This document shows, one piece after another, positions 1-11,380 of a stretch of 64,000 nt of DNA. A program made the position numbers and the translations under genes. The stretch is from contig JACGCM010002300.1 of assembly GCA_014058105.1 (NCBI GenBank), positions 1,302,001-1,366,000 of the forward strand. The letters are read 5' to 3'. Below the pieces are notes generated by a model. That model was not told the origin of the DNA, made no database searches, and was given only the letters and a program-made list of their open reading frames with translations. Source of the DNA: Kingdonia uniflora (Eukaryota; Streptophyta; Magnoliopsida; Ranunculales; Circaeasteraceae). The stretch's first letter is position 1. Each line of letters opens with the position of its first letter.

Positions 1-99
1 TTGTCCTTCTTTGCCTTTTATAATGTTCCCAATTATATGAGAACTTTCATCAAGAACCTTTATAAGTGCACCTCGAAGCTTCATGACTTGCACTCAAAC
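1..99 (-). pseudogene. EFL1-like GTPase pseudogene, C-terminal piece (runs off the window)
   Basis: Read on the minus strand this piece gives VQVMKL, then KVLDESSHIIGNIIKGKEGQ, which matches the region of plant elongation-factor-like GTPase 1 (EFL1/Ria1) just after the GRCVV motif. It continues directly from the piece at 3494-4400: the last residues before copia-1 are GRCVV and the codon at the junction is TGA where the family has arginine. Copia-1 separates the two, with CAAAC on both sides. The rest of the C-terminus lies outside the window. EFL1 releases eIF6 from pre-60S ribosomes in the cytoplasm; this copy cannot do so. Confidence 0.8.
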
Positions 100-377
100 T
101 GTTGGGAAATCTCAGGGATAGCTAATCCCAATTCCACTCCTCAGAACGAAAACGGAAACGCCAAAAAGATTCAAAATCGAAAACACTGTAATTTTCCCAG
201 AGGAGGGAAGTGGAAAATCCTTACGGATAAAAAACCACTCCCACGAACAATCCACTATAATCAAATAGGTTACAAAATGATCTCTCAAGCTTTCTCAAAG
301 CTTTCTAATGGAGTCTCTTCAAACCCTAACTTTTAAGGTTAAACTCACATCAAGATTTCTAACAAAAACTCAGTCCT

Positions 378-386
378 CTTTATATA
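378..386 (-). promoter_or_regulatory. TATA box of the copia-1 LTR
   Basis: The minus strand reads TATATAAAG, at a position within the LTR that would suit the U3/R promoter. It is a motif match only. Confidence 0.45.
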
Positions 387-656
387 GTAAAGAACTAATT
401 ACAAGTAGTACAGATCTCGAGGCGAACTCCTATGTACCAGAATGACTCAGCCATTTCTATGTTAGGTCACATTTCAAGGGTACTCTCCGGATATCCTGGA
501 GTTGGTGCTAACCCAGAAAATGTCGGGTATGGCGCCATGCTCTGACTCTGCTGTAGTTGTAAGGTCTAACAACTCCGCCGTCTTGTCCAGTGAGCTGGCG
601 ATTTGTCTTGTCATACTTCGACGGACTTTGAATCCTCCTTCAGCAGTTCGCACAGA

Positions 657-781
657 ACCAGTTCGAGTCTTCATGAAACTTTACCAGCTCGAGTCTTCAG
701 TTAACATAACCAGCTCGAATCTTCAGGTAACTTAATCAGTTCGAATTCCAGGTACCAAAACCAGTTCGAATCTGAACATTG
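657..781 (-). repeat. Five 25-26 bp tandem units in the copia-1 LTR
   Basis: On the plus strand each unit begins with ACCAGTTCGA or a close variant (ACCAGCTCGA, ATCAGTTCGA) followed by a CTTCA-like stretch. Five units follow one another with 1-4 substitutions each. The same array is present in the other LTR copy at about 3267-3391, so it predates the insertion. It lies in U3, where repeated motifs often act as enhancers. Confidence 0.7.
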
Positions 782-881
782 AAAATCTCATTTTCAATTT
801 GTTTCACTTCGACTTCGATCTTTGCTCGTTCCACGGGCTCCAATGAGCTTCGACAAACATAGTTCGAGTTCACTCTTAACA

Positions 882-890
882 ATCTCCCAC
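882..890 (-). other. Polypurine tract of copia-1
   Basis: GTGGGAGAT on the minus strand directly abuts the start of the 3' LTR. This is the usual plus-strand primer of plant copia elements. Confidence 0.7.
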
Positions 891-959
891 TTGAAATTGA
901 ATCTACCATAATCCTTCACATGATCTTCAAATGAATTGCTCGCTGTAACCGGACCTTCA

Positions 960-3255
960 AACTTGAAGACCTTCAGAAGTTGTACATGTTGTCAACTTCT
1001 TAAAAGTCACCACCTTTGTAAACATATCGGCCGGATTCACATCAGTATGAATCTTTACGGGATTCAACACACCGTCCTCGAGGAGCGAGCGAATATAGTG
1101 ATATCAATGTGCTTGGTCCTAGAGTGAAAAGCTGTATTCTTCGCTAAGTGTATATCGCTTTGACTATCACTATACAACCTAGGAGAACGTTGTTCACGAT
1201 CGATCTCTTTCATCAACCCTTTGAGCCAAACCATATCCTTGCACGCTTCTGTAGCTGCAACATATTCCGCCTCCGTCGTAGACAAAGCTATAATCTTCTT
1301 TAGTCTAGAAACCCATGTAACCGCACCGCTCCCAATATAAATACGAACCCACTGGTGCTCTTCCGCCTATCAATGTCACCCGCCATATCAGAATCGACAA
1401 AACCTTGTAAGCATATTTGAGAACCCCCATAGCACAATGCCAAATCTTGAGTCCCCGATAGATTCTTAAGTATCCATTTTATAGCTCTCCAATGCTCTTG
1501 GCATGGATTACTCATATACCTACTCACAACTCCCACTGCTTGGGCAATGTCCGGTCTCGTACATATCATAACGTACATTAAGCTACCAACCGCAGACTCA
1601 TAAGGAACCTTCCTCATATCACCGCGATCTTTTTGTGTCTTTGGACGACAATCCTTTGATAATTTGAAGTGACCTCCCAATGGTGTACTAACGACCTTAA
1701 CACTATCCATGTTAAGCCGCTTAAGTAACTTGTCGATGTACTCAACTTGTGATATCTTCAATTCTCGCCATTTTTTGTCCCTTGTAACACGTATACCAAG
1801 AACTTGCTTCGCAGCACCCAAGTCCTTCATAGAAAACTCTCAGAATAATTATTCTTTCAACTTGACAATTTCTCCCATGTCGGCACTTGCTACCAACATA
1901 TCATCTACATACAGAAGTAGAATGATATACGAGTTCCCTGTCTTCTTTATAAAACAACAGTGATCTGCATTGCTTTTCGAATAACCATTTCTGGACCTGA
2001 ATTGTTCGAACTTCAAATACCACTGTCTCGACGCTTGTTTCAAACCATATAAGCTCTTCGTGAACCTACACACGTGATCTTCTTTCCCCTTGACTGAATA
2101 TCCTTCGGGCTGCTTCATATATATTTCTTCATGAAGGTTGCCATGAAGAAATGTTGTCTTGACATCGAGCTGCTCAAGATGTAAGTCTTCCACTGCAACT
2201 ATATTCATCACAACCCGGATTGTAGACATCTTCACCACAGGAGCAAAAATCTCACCAAAATCAACGCCCTATTTCTGCTGAAAGCCCTTCACCACAAGTC
2301 TAGCCTTGAATGTCCTTGAACCGTCAGATTCGTGCTTTAGTCTGTATATCCACTTGTTGTGCAATACTCTCTTTCCTTTTGGTAATCGAACTAAATCCCA
2401 AGTTCGATTCGCAGACAATGACTGCATCTCATCGTCCATAGCAAGCTCCCACTCGTTCTTGTCTTTTACATCTAAAGCCTCCTTGTAACTTTCAGGTTCA
2501 CCACCATCTGTAAGTGACAAATGATTAAAGGAGTTAACGTACCTTGCCAGAATTTTTGCAACTCTCGGCTCCTTTTTAAGTGATATTGGAATGTCTAGAT
2601 CATTTGGTTCCTCGTTCTGATCCGGTGCATCGGACTCAACAACGACTTCTTCTTCGACCTCTCGGGAGGGTTCAATTTCAATGTCGACAGTTTCCGCATC
2701 TTCACTTCTACTTTCTTCCACTGGTACACTGAAATCTTTATACAAGACTTCCTTATTGAATGTAACATTACGGCTCCGGATGACTTTCCGATTCTTCGCA
2801 TCCCAAAATCAGTATCCAAACTCATCTCCACCGTATCCAATGAAAATGCACTTCGTCGACCTTGCATCTAACTTCGTCCTCATATCTGAAGTATCAAGCA
2901 CATATAAGGTACAACCAAAAATACACAAGTGATTAGGGTTTACCTCTTTACTCGTTCATGCTTCTTCAGAAAGTTCAAAGTCCAAGGCCGTTGAAGGCCC
3001 TCTATTAATTAAGTACGCTGCCGTAGTTACCGCATCCGCCCAAAAACATTTCGGCAATCCAGCGTTGAGTCTCATACTCCTCGCTCTTTTGTTTATTGTT
3101 CGGTTCATGCGCTCTGCAACACCATTTTGTTGTGGTGTTCCGGGAATAGTCTTCTGTCTTCTAATCCCATTTGATGCACAAATTTTTTTGAACTCGTCAC
3201 TACAATACTCGCCCCCGTTGGCCGACCTGAGACATTTCAGTTTTGAACTGGTTTC
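960..3255 (-). pseudogene. Copia-1 pol remnant: integrase C-part, RT, RNase H
   Basis: From right to left the minus strand encodes the end of the integrase core (2935-3255; LRSANGGEY, where the family has LRSDNGGEY, so the second catalytic Asp is Ala; the Glu in QNGVAERMNRT is kept). RT follows (1300-2745; AFLHGN-type motif, SLYGLKQASRQW, active-site YVDD in LLLYVDDMLV), then RNase H (1064-1285; STTEAEYVAATEACKD, YSDSQSDIHLAKN, RTKHIDI). The frame is broken between 1285 and 1300, 1830 and 1849, 2238 and 2269, and near 2745. Nothing upstream of mid-integrase remains, so it is dead both by deletion and by frameshifts. Confidence 0.88.
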
Positions 3256-3493
3256 GTTCGCACAGAACCAGTTCGAGTCTTCATGAAACTTTACCAGCTC
3301 AAGTCTTCAGTTAACCTAACCAGCTCAAATCTTCAGGTAACTTAATCAGTTCGAATTCCAGGTACCAGAACCAGTTCGAATCTGACCATTAAAATTTTCA
3401 TTTTCAATCTATTTCACTCCGACTTTGATCCTTGCTCGTTCCATGAGCTCCAATGAGCTTCGACAAACATAGTTCGAGTTCACCCTTAACAAT
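3256..3493 (-). repeat. 5' LTR fragment of copia-1 (about 236 bp)
   Basis: This stretch aligns with 646-881 of the 3' LTR at most positions and starts at a GTTCG shared by both sides of the deletion. Its outer end is intact and is followed by the CAAAC repeat. The inner part of the LTR is missing. Confidence 0.85.
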
Positions 3494-4400
3494 CAAACAA
3501 CACATCTTCCCTTGGAAATTATCTTCTCAACATGATCTGTGCTTCCCCTCAACAACTTGAGACTCTTTAATGGATTAGAATCCTTACCTTAAATGGTTTC
3601 TTTATAAGAAACAAGGGGTGGTGAAACTTTTAAACGTACTCTTGCAAATCTGTCTTTCAAATCTTTTATACATTTCTCGAGATGTACCTCTCCCGCAGCT
3701 GCAAGGACATGTTCCCTCGTTGCAGAAATACTAAATTCAACAAATGGGTCAGCCCTGTTTAGAAGTCATAATCCTTTAATCAGAGCATCCATATCTATTG
3801 GATCAGATGGTTCAATTGTGACTTGGAGAGTAGGGAAACTTGGAACATCATACTCGAAAAAGGGCAACAATTTTTTGTTGAAGAAAGGGTTGCGTTCTTC
3901 AAGATATGATGACCAAGACCTCGTATCGCAACAATATTTCCTGCCTTGGCAGAAGAAATAGGCTTTAATTCTTGTGCCATCATTAAATATAGCGACTGCA
4001 CCTCAGCTTCCTGCAAGTGCCTCTGCTGTGTTTCCTCTTTTAACGGATCATATAAAGCTGAAAGCACATAAATTTTCTGCCCTGAATATAAAACCCCACT
4101 GAAGATCCTTGCAAATGCAAGGAAATACTCCTCTAATTCAGCAACCCTTACATCTTCAATAGAATTACTCGCAAATTCCCCAATGCGTCCCTGGTGGGGT
4201 AGCATTCTCGATGGTACGGCGAACATCTTTGAGACAAATGCAACACACGGTGCTTTAGGGCTAGTGTTACAAACCTGAACGGATTGCATCACACGGTTCA
4301 ACTTTTCAACCACATCTAAGCTGTCTCCATTATCTGCGGCCTCTCTCTTTGGAAGCAACCTTGAAATTCGTCTAGACTGGGCAGTAACTGGATCATGCAT
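3494..4400 (-). pseudogene. EFL1-like GTPase pseudogene, middle piece
   Basis: The minus strand encodes the post-GTPase part of EFL1: HDPVTAQSRRISRLLPKREA, APCVAFVSKMFAVP, FLAFARIFSGVLYSGQ, LKPISSAKAGNIVAIRGLG, LSSTKNCCPFSSMMFQVS, then after a frameshift near 3845 TIEPSDPIDMDALIKGL, an in-frame stop, LLNRADPFVEF, HVLAAAGEVHLEKCIKDL and GRCVV. That is the translation-factor domain II followed by the domain III/IV boundary. Two further stops (one after SYKETI, one after GRCVV) confirm decay. The piece starts exactly where the 14301-15190 piece stops (MVVECMH), with ATGCAT duplicated at the copia-2 junction. Confidence 0.88.
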
Positions 4401-4790
4401 CATCTGGACGAATTTGAAGTTCATTGAGCATACTTCGTAGCCAAAGTGCATGACAAACTCCTGATGAGGCGGCAACATACTCGGCTTCACATGTGGAAAG
4501 AGTCACGATCGGTTGCTTCTTTCACGACCATGTGAAAGCGGTATCTTTCATATAGAACACATATCCGGTAGTACTCTTTCTATCATCAATATCTCCTCCC
4601 CAATTACTATCGGAATAACCTACAAGTTGAGAGTCATTAGATGATGAGTAAAATAATCCATGATCACAAGTACCTTTGATGTATCGAAGGATCCTCTTTG
4701 CCATCTTCAAGTGAACGGATGATGGTTCTTCCATGTACCGGCTAATTAGTTCAACACCATAAATAATATCTGGTCTTGTACATGTCAAAT
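4401..4790 (-). pseudogene. Copia-2 RT end and RNase H, truncated
   Basis: The minus strand reads TCTRPDIIYGVELISRYM, KRILRYIKGTCDHGL, YSDSNWGGDIDDRKSTTGYV, then after a stop LSTCEAEYVAASSGVCHALW and LRSMLNELQIRPDD. These are the standard copia RNase H blocks with the catalytic DS(D/N)W and CEAEY motifs. The family continues for about 50 more residues to a KHID/DIR block; here the sequence turns into EFL1 at 4400. A stop separates this part from the RT frame at 4792. Confidence 0.85.
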
Positions 4791-4791
4791 A

Positions 4792-5640
4792 TCAAAGACT
4801 CCCAACCAAGCTTTTGAACATTGTTGGATCAACAAGTTCTCCATTATCATATTTTGACAACTTAATGCTACATTCTATGGGCGTTTGCACGGGTTGACAA
4901 TTTCCCATCTTGAATTTCTTGAGAACTTCTTTTGCATAACCTCCTTGAGAGATAATACCTTTCTCCGTTTGCTTCACTTCAATTCCAAGAAATAATGACA
5001 TTAAACCAATATCGGTCATCTCGAATTCTCGTACCATAGATCTCTTGAACTCCTCGAACATGTTCGGATTATTTCCCGTGAAAATTAGATCGTCCACGTA
5101 CAAGTAAGCATGCAACATGTCTCCGTTTTCATTCACCTTTGTGTAAAGAGCATGTTCATATGGGTATTTGATGAAGTTGTTATCTTGAAAGTATTTGTCG
5201 ATTCTACAATTCCATGCCCTTGGAGCTTGCTTCAAACCATAAAGTGCCCTTTTCAACTTTAGAACATTCTTTTCATGGTCTTTCTTGATATACCCCAATG
5301 GTTGTTCAACATAAACCTCCTCCTCAAGAAAGCCATTCAAAAACGCGAACTTCACATCCATTTGATAAATCTTCCAACTATTTTTAGCCGCTAAGGAAAT
5401 AATTAATCTTATAGTTTCCAAGCGAGCTACCGGAGCAAATACCCCATCATAGTCAATCTCATACCGATGCTTGTATCCTTTGACGACCAACCGCGCTTTG
5501 TATCTCTCAACTTCCCCATTGGCACGTTTTTTCATTTTGTACACCCAGTTGACTCCTATAGCCTTTTTCCCCTTAGGAAGGGAAGTTAATTCCATGTATC
5601 ATTTTTCTCGATCGCCTTGATTCCATCATCCATGGCTTTT
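4792..5640 (-). pseudogene. Copia-2 reverse transcriptase domain
   Basis: This 267-residue open stretch on the minus strand covers nearly the whole copia RT: KAIGVNWVYKMK, RYKARLVVKGY, DYDGVFAPVARLETIR, QMDVKFAFLNGFLEEEVYVEQP, ALYGLKQAPRAW, the catalytic LYVDDLIFTGN, MTDIGLMSLFLGIEV and CSIKLSKYDNG. YVDD is intact. One Asp of the usual QMDVKSAF motif context is kept. It is one of the better preserved coding segments in the window, but the polyprotein around it is frameshifted. Confidence 0.92.
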
Positions 5641-5642
5641 CT

Positions 5643-7290
5643 CTACTTTGGATGTTCCGCCGCATCATCAAATCTAAGTGGTTCACAATTGGCAAGAAGA
5701 CAAAAAAGTGTTTGGTCATTTCCATCGATGACTTGAGTTATGTCATAAAGCTCTGTTAGGCTTCTAAATTGTGGTGTCTTCTCCTTTGAACTTTTTCCAG
5801 AAGATGATAAGTCATCACGAGGTTGTGGAAATGGAGATTGAGGTAGACTAGTCGGCATCGGAAGTTCTTGAGGTATTTGAATGTCTTCTCCGTCCCATGC
5901 AAAAATCTTATAATTTACTTCTTTGGTATTATAATTCCACGTGTCTTCTTCGTTGAATTCAACATCTCTACTCACAATTGTCATTCCATCATTGGGATTA
6001 TACAATTTGTAGCCTTTTGAGCGAGAATCATAGCCCACAAAGACATACTTCGCACTTTTATCATCTAGCTTCGATTTCTTTTGGTCGGGTATATGTGCAT
6101 AAGCAACACTTCCAAATACACGTAAGTGCGCCACACCATGTTTTCTTCCACTCCATGTTTCTTGTGGTGTCATATTCCATACACTTCTTGATGGACAACG
6201 ATTTTGTAAGTAGACACTACAAGCTACCGCCTCGGCCCAAAATTCTTTAGACATTATCTTACTCTTCAACATACTTCGAGCCATATTAAGAATAGTCCAA
6301 TTCGTCATTTCGGATACACCATTTTGTTGGGGCATATATGGAACCGTTAAAGGGCGGTGAATTCCATGTTCTTCACAATAATTTTCAAATTCTTTAGATG
6401 TAAATTCGCCTCCTCTATCGGATCTCAAAGCTTTAATAAAATGACCGCTTTCTTTTTCAACAAGTGCTTTAAATTTCTTGAAAGCACCAAAGACTTTGGA
6501 TTTTTCTTGAAGAAAATACACCCCAAGTCTTTCGGCTAAAGTCATCGATGAAGAGAAGAAAATAACGATTCTTACCAAATGATATTGGATTAATTGGTCC
6601 ACACACGTCTGTATGAATGAGTTGAAGAGGCTTGGTTGCTCTTTGTGATGCTTTTTTGGAAAATTCTTTCTGGGATGCTTGTCAAGAAGACATCCTTCAC
6701 ATAATTGCTCCTGGTGTTTGATGAAAGGTAGACCTTTCACCATCTTTTTCTTTGACAATAACTCCAATCCACCGAAGTTGAGGTGTCCAAATCTCAATTG
6801 CCATATCCAAGATGAGTCTTTATAACAAACATTTAAATATTGGGCAACATCGTTTTGAATGTTTAGACAAAACATACGGTTTCTTGACATTGTCACGTTC
6901 GCGGCCAAATTCCTTTTTTGATCTCTTATCAAAAGACTACGATCCTTCATGTAAATATCATAGCCCTTTTCTAAGAGTTGCCCTATGCTTAAGATGTTGG
7001 TATTCATATTTGCTATATAATATGCATTTGAAATATATTGGTGATCCCCATTCTTTATCCGAATTAAAATTTTATCTTTCCCCTTCACCAAATTTTTTGA
7101 TGTGTCTCCAAATGTGACGTTCCCATTAACCTTTTCGTCAAGTTCAACAAACATTTCTCTTAGACCATACATGTGGTTGCTTGCGCCGGAGTAGAGATAC
7201 CACGCATTACGTCCACCATTTTGTCTATCCATTTTGTTATATGCCAACAATAATGTAGGCTCTTCATTCTCAATTTTCTCTTCCACATAA
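5643..7290 (-). pseudogene. Copia-2 protease and integrase
   Basis: A 547-residue open frame on the minus strand. It begins with the aspartic protease region, but the active site reads [11 protein letters not shown], with Tyr in place of the catalytic Asp of WYLDSG. Then come the GAG-pre-integrase block with the HHCC zinc residues ([21 protein letters not shown]) and the integrase core with LRSDRGGEF (second Asp) and [12 protein letters not shown] (Glu kept). The first Asp region is replaced by unrelated residues, suggesting paired frameshifts around 6540-6640. The end, [16 protein letters not shown], is the usual copia integrase tail. Confidence 0.9.
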
Positions 7291-7809
7291 TTAACTCTCT
7301 CATTGATATTGCTAGGGTTTTTGCATTCCCATACAAAATGTCCATACTTCTTGTAATTAAAGCATTAAACAAGAGAGTTTCCATGAGATTTTTTGTACCT
7401 CTGCCTTCCATATGACCAATTACTCCTTCCACGCCCACTTGAATAATTGTTTTGGTAGTTTCTCCCACCATTGTTAAATACATGTCCACCTCTTCCTCGA
7501 CCTCGACCTCGCCCACAGCCTCTTCCATGACTTCGGTCGCCTTGATATTCTTCTCGTCCTTCTTTTAAAGAAAGACTTTCTGGGATGGAGTACTTGCTCC
7601 AATGGTTCTTGCTTCTTCTTTTTGAACCTTTCTTCGTGAGCTTACAAAGATCCCATGAGTTGATTAATGGTCATGGTATCCAAGTCCTTGGACTCTTCGA
7701 TAGCTACTACAATCTAGTTAAACTTCGAATCTAGAGATCGTAGAATTTTCTCCACGACTCGAATATCCTTCACGCTTTCACCATTTCTTTTTAGTTGATT
7801 TACAACCGC
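7291..7809 (-). pseudogene. Copia-2 gag, 3' part
   Basis: Downstream of gypsy-1 the minus strand continues gag with VVNQLKRNGE, then EKILRSLDSKF, a stop, EESKDLDTMTINQLMGSL, AHEERFKKKKQEPLEQ, and a degenerate zinc knuckle ([15 protein letters not shown], with one Cys missing). Several stops and frame changes are present. This is the UBN2-type copia gag; joining it to 13565 across one CAAC gives SRVLLAVVNQ in frame. Confidence 0.8.
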
Positions 7810-7813
7810 CAAC

Positions 7814-8328
7814 TAATCCACAATACGATTGAGAAGCTTATGTTAGTAGAGAATTCGATTACTTAAAACGAAGTAATTGCAAGAAGAAAATATCTCAAAA
7901 CCCTAGGTTTTTTTTCTCTCTCTTTTAGATCTAGCATAGAAAAGAAATAACCTAAGCCACCTTTATATACTAGGGAACCTAAAATGCTAAAAGTACGCAT
8001 CTCGTGGCAAAACCACCTCTCAAAATACAACTACCGCCAAAAGAAAAAAAAACTGAATCGCGCCTCTATTCGAACAAAATAAGTTTTTGTTCGAATAAAA
8101 TAAAGTGTATTCGAATAGACAAAAATCTATTCGAATAAAGCCCATCAGGTAGAAATCTATTCGAACAAAAATAATTTTGATTGAATAAAACCTATGAGGT
8201 AGAAATGTATTCAAACAGAAAAATTATGTTCAAATAAAACCCATCAGGTAGAAATGTATTCGAACAGAAACAATTCTGCTCGAATAGGAACTTAAAAACC
8301 TTCATGTCTTCGTCAGATCCTCCTGGAT
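7814..8328 (-). repeat. 3' LTR of gypsy-1 (about 515 bp)
   Basis: On the plus strand it runs from TAATCC to CCTCCTGGAT. It matches 13010-13560 along its length, except that a block of about 36 bp (around 13043-13079) is missing here. TATA-like CTTTATATAC is shared. The purine tract lies just inside at 8334-8345. Confidence 0.85.
8068..8290 (-). repeat. Five imperfect hairpin units of about 50 bp in the gypsy-1 LTR
   Basis: Each unit has a TATTCGAACA-type left arm and a TGTTCGAATA-type right arm separated by an A/T-rich loop, followed by CCCATCAGGTAGAAAT. Five units follow each other here and five in the other LTR (about 13300-13520). They lie at the U3 side of the LTR. Confidence 0.7.
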
Positions 8329-8333
8329 CATGA

Positions 8334-8345
8334 CCCCCCCCCTTT
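8334..8345 (-). other. Polypurine tract of gypsy-1
   Basis: AAAGGGGGGGGG on the minus strand directly upstream of the 3' LTR. Confidence 0.75.
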
Positions 8346-8369
8346 GGGAGCCTTGAGCTTCTACTCAAG

Positions 8370-9640
8370 CTAGAACTGGAGATGTAGGAATGCAGCGATG
8401 CCGAATTTCTTGCTGTACCACTTCGACTTACTCGGTAGTGTACCCTCTTTCCCAACTCGGAACGATTGAATATCACCCCGTCTTGTAGTATGAGCCTTCC
8501 TCTCTAGAATACCATCCTCCGACAATGAATCTTCTCTTTCCATCCATAAGTCATCAACTGACGGTAGGAGAGTATCGATTTCAGAGTCTTCATCCAGAAG
8601 AGACAGCTCAAATAGCTTTAAATGCTCGACATTAATTACCGAATACATTTCCATGAAAGGTGGCAAATCCAACTGGAATGCATTGTCACCAATCTTCTTT
8701 AGAATAAAAAACGGACCATAACGGATAGGTTTAAGCTTCTTATCTTCCCTCTTAAGCCGTTCCTTACCCAAATGCAACCAAACGAGGTCGTTCTCAAGAA
8801 ATGTACACTCAATCCGATGCCTATTGTGGCGAGCCTTACACTTCGCTTGAGTCTTCTTCAACTGAGCATCAACCACCTCATAAACCTTGCTGATATTCTT
8901 AATGAAATGCTGAGCTTTAACCTGCTCCTCTTCCTCCTTCCCTGACACCGTCTTGTCGCCAAGACTAAATGCCAAATCAAAAGGGATTTGTGGCAAGTAC
9001 CCAAAACAAACTTCAAAAGGAGACTTTAAAGTGGAACCAAGAATCGCCCAGTTGAACGCAAACTAAAGATACATTAAACTCTCATCCTAAGTCTTAAGAT
9101 GCTTAGAATGGAATCCCCGTAATAAATGTACCAAAATACGATTGACGACTTCTGTTTGCCCGACTGTCTACGGATGAAAAGTTGTACTTCTCTTCAACTT
9201 AGTATCCATCATCCCCCATAGGGATATCCAGAAATGCCCCAAAAAGTAGCTATCCCTATCAAAAATAATAGAAGAAGGGATCCCAAAATACCTCTAGACG
9301 TCTCTGAAAAACAATCGTGCTGCTCTTTCCTCTGTGACCATTTTCTGGCATAGAATAAGAACAATCATCTTGCTGAATTGATCCACCACCACAAACAAAT
9401 TGTCATTCTAACACCTGGTCATGGGCAACCCACCCATAAAATCTATCGAAATGCTCTGCCAAGGTCGACTAGGAACATGCAATGGTAAGTACAGTCTTAT
9501 CATCCTATTGGAAGGCTTCGATGTGCTGCATAGCACACAACCACGAACCACACGAGCAACATCCATCTGCATCTTCGGCCAATAGACATAACGCCACAAA
9601 TTTAAAAGAGTCTTCTCAACCCCGAAATGACCTGCCACTC
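8370..9640 (-). pseudogene. Gypsy-1 integrase with C-terminal domain
   Basis: From the right: zinc-binding region MAGHFGVEKTLLNLWRYVYW with CVLCSTSKPSN (HHCC), core with SISIDFMGGLP (first Asp), [12 protein letters not shown] (second Asp), GQTEVVNRILVHLLRG (Glu), then the GPFFILKKIGDNAFQLDLP motif and a tail with TTRRGDIQSFRVGKEG that may be a divergent chromodomain. The triad residues survive, but stops break the frame near 9410, 9180 and 9060. Only the last part (8370-8996) is a long open stretch. Confidence 0.85.
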
Positions 9641-11060
9641 AGGAATAATGTGCCTCTGGAATCTACTGCAAACGGTCTCCACCCTCAGGAATATATAGTA
9701 GACTGGCCCTGTAAATCAGACCATCCTTCAGTACATACTCGTACGTCTTGCCCTGCAGCAAATTTTTGTGAATCACACGGAACTCCTTGTCGTCATCATA
9801 CCCTGAAACGTATTCAGAAGGAATAATCGGCTGGATCTGCATAGCTGCCAACAGAGCGGAAATAGTTAGTAATGGGGGTCGAGATAACATGTCAGCCATC
9901 TTGTTGTCCACTCCTTTCTTATACTTGATCAATAAGGTAAACTCCTGAAGGTACGACATCCACTTCATTTGGCGAGCTTGCTGAAGTTTGGACTGCGTAG
10001 ATAAGAACTGTAATGGTTTGTGATCGGAATGTACCACAACCTCCTTCCCCAATTAGTAACTCTGCCAATGCTTCACTGATTGATATAACGCGTAGAGCTC
10101 CTTATCGTAGGTAGGATAGTTGCGCACTGCTCCTGTAAACATCTCAGAATGGTAAGCAACCGGCTTCCCATCCTGTAAAAGGATTGCCCCCAATGCATAG
10201 TCTGATGCATCTGTCTCGACCTCAAAAGGCCGATAAAAATTAGGCAATGCTAACACTGGTGCATCTGTAATCTTCCGCTTTAGTAACAGAAAGGTCTTCT
10301 CATGGTGCTCTTCCCACACAAACTGTACCCCGATCTTCGTCAGAGAATGCAATGGTGAGGCTATTTGTAAAAAATGCCGAATAAATTTCTGTAAGTACTG
10401 GCAAGAACCCATAAAACTTCTCACTTCCGTCACTGTGCGGGGTCTAGGCCAATTAGTAATGACCGAGACCTTTTCTGGACCGACCTTACGCTCACCGCCA
10501 CTAACAATAAAACCCAAATAGACTAGCTCCCATTTCCCAAACTTGTACATCTTCCCATTCAGAAAAAGCTGCTGTGATCGCAATACGCCCAACCCTTTGT
10601 GTAAATGCCCAAGATGCTCCTTCCATGTACAATTATATATCAAGAAATCATCCAAATATACAATCACAAAATCATCAATAAATACACGAAGTACCTCATT
10701 CATTAGCCGCATAAAAGTCGCCGGAGCATTGCATAACCCAAAAGGCATCACCAACCACTCAAATAAGCCCTATTTGGTTTTGAACGCTATCTTCCAAGTA
10801 TCCTCCTCCCGGATTCTAACTTGATGGTAACCCGACTTAAGATCCAACTTGGTGAAAAACTGAGCCATCTGCAACTCATCAAAAAGCTCGTCAATCCGTG
10901 GAAGCGGATACTGATTCTTCGCCGTGTTCTTGTTCAACTCCCGATAATCCACACACATCCTCCAAGACCCATCCTCCTTCGGTACTAGTAACACTGGCAA
11001 ACCACAAGGCGAGCAACTTGGATTAATTACTCCTTGCTCCAGGATTTCATGTACCTATTT
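9641..11060 (-). pseudogene. Gypsy-1 reverse transcriptase and RNase H
   Basis: RT begins near 11000 with [33 protein letters not shown], then a stop, MVMPFGLCNAPATF, the catalytic VYLDDFLIY and KVGPEKVSVITNWPRP. RNase H follows: FEVETDASDYALGAIL, YPTYDKELYAL, a stop after WQSY, VVHSDHKPLQFL and KKGVDNKMADMLSR. All catalytic positions of RT (YLDD) and RNase H (D, E, D) are visible; the frame is cut by stops near 10050 and 10760. Confidence 0.9.
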
Positions 11061-11380
11061 TTTGATCTCATCAGACTCAAAAATAGAAGTCCGATATAAC
11101 CCAATATTGGGTAGTGACTCACCATTCACCAAGGTGATATCATGCTCCACATCCCTCTTACGCGACATCCCTTCTATACCCAGAAACAAGTCTTTATACT
11201 CCTTTTGCAACTCCCCCATATCGGTTTATTACTTAGGAGACATTGCCAAAGTAGACAATACTGTAGCTGACAGACCCTCTTGAACCTGTCGTACCAACAA
11301 CAAAATAAATTTGCCGCTCACATTAGCCAAGCTCTTCGCTGAGTCGCCATTACCAAATTACTGGTAGTGATATGTTCCTT

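Larger units (their letters stand above)
100..881 (-). repeat. 3' LTR of copia-1 (complete, about 782 bp)
   Basis: On the plus strand it runs from TGTTGGGAAAT to CTCTTAACA, so on the element strand it starts with TGTTAAG and ends with CCCAACA. The stretch from 646 to 881 is repeated with scattered substitutions at 3256-3491. The purine tract GTGGGAGAT adjoins it on the internal side, as expected for a 3' LTR. Confidence 0.85.
100..3493 (-). mobile_element. Copia-1: internally deleted Ty1/copia retrotransposon
   Basis: It is flanked by the 5-bp repeat CAAAC (95-99 and 3494-3498), which marks a single insertion event into the EFL1 pseudogene. The minus-strand order from right to left is a partial 5' LTR (3256-3493), the end of integrase, RT, RNase H, polypurine tract and a full 3' LTR (100-881). 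The rest of the 5' LTR, the primer site, gag, protease and the first part of integrase are gone. The LTR fragment joins integrase directly at about 3255. The right boundary is uncertain by 2 bp: 3491 if LTRs start with TG, 3493 if the duplication is CAAAC. Confidence 0.85.

Noticed and set aside
1..336. Plus-strand open frame of 111 codons at the window start
   Set aside because: It runs across EFL1 pseudogene and the copia-1 LTR on the wrong strand and has no protein-like features.
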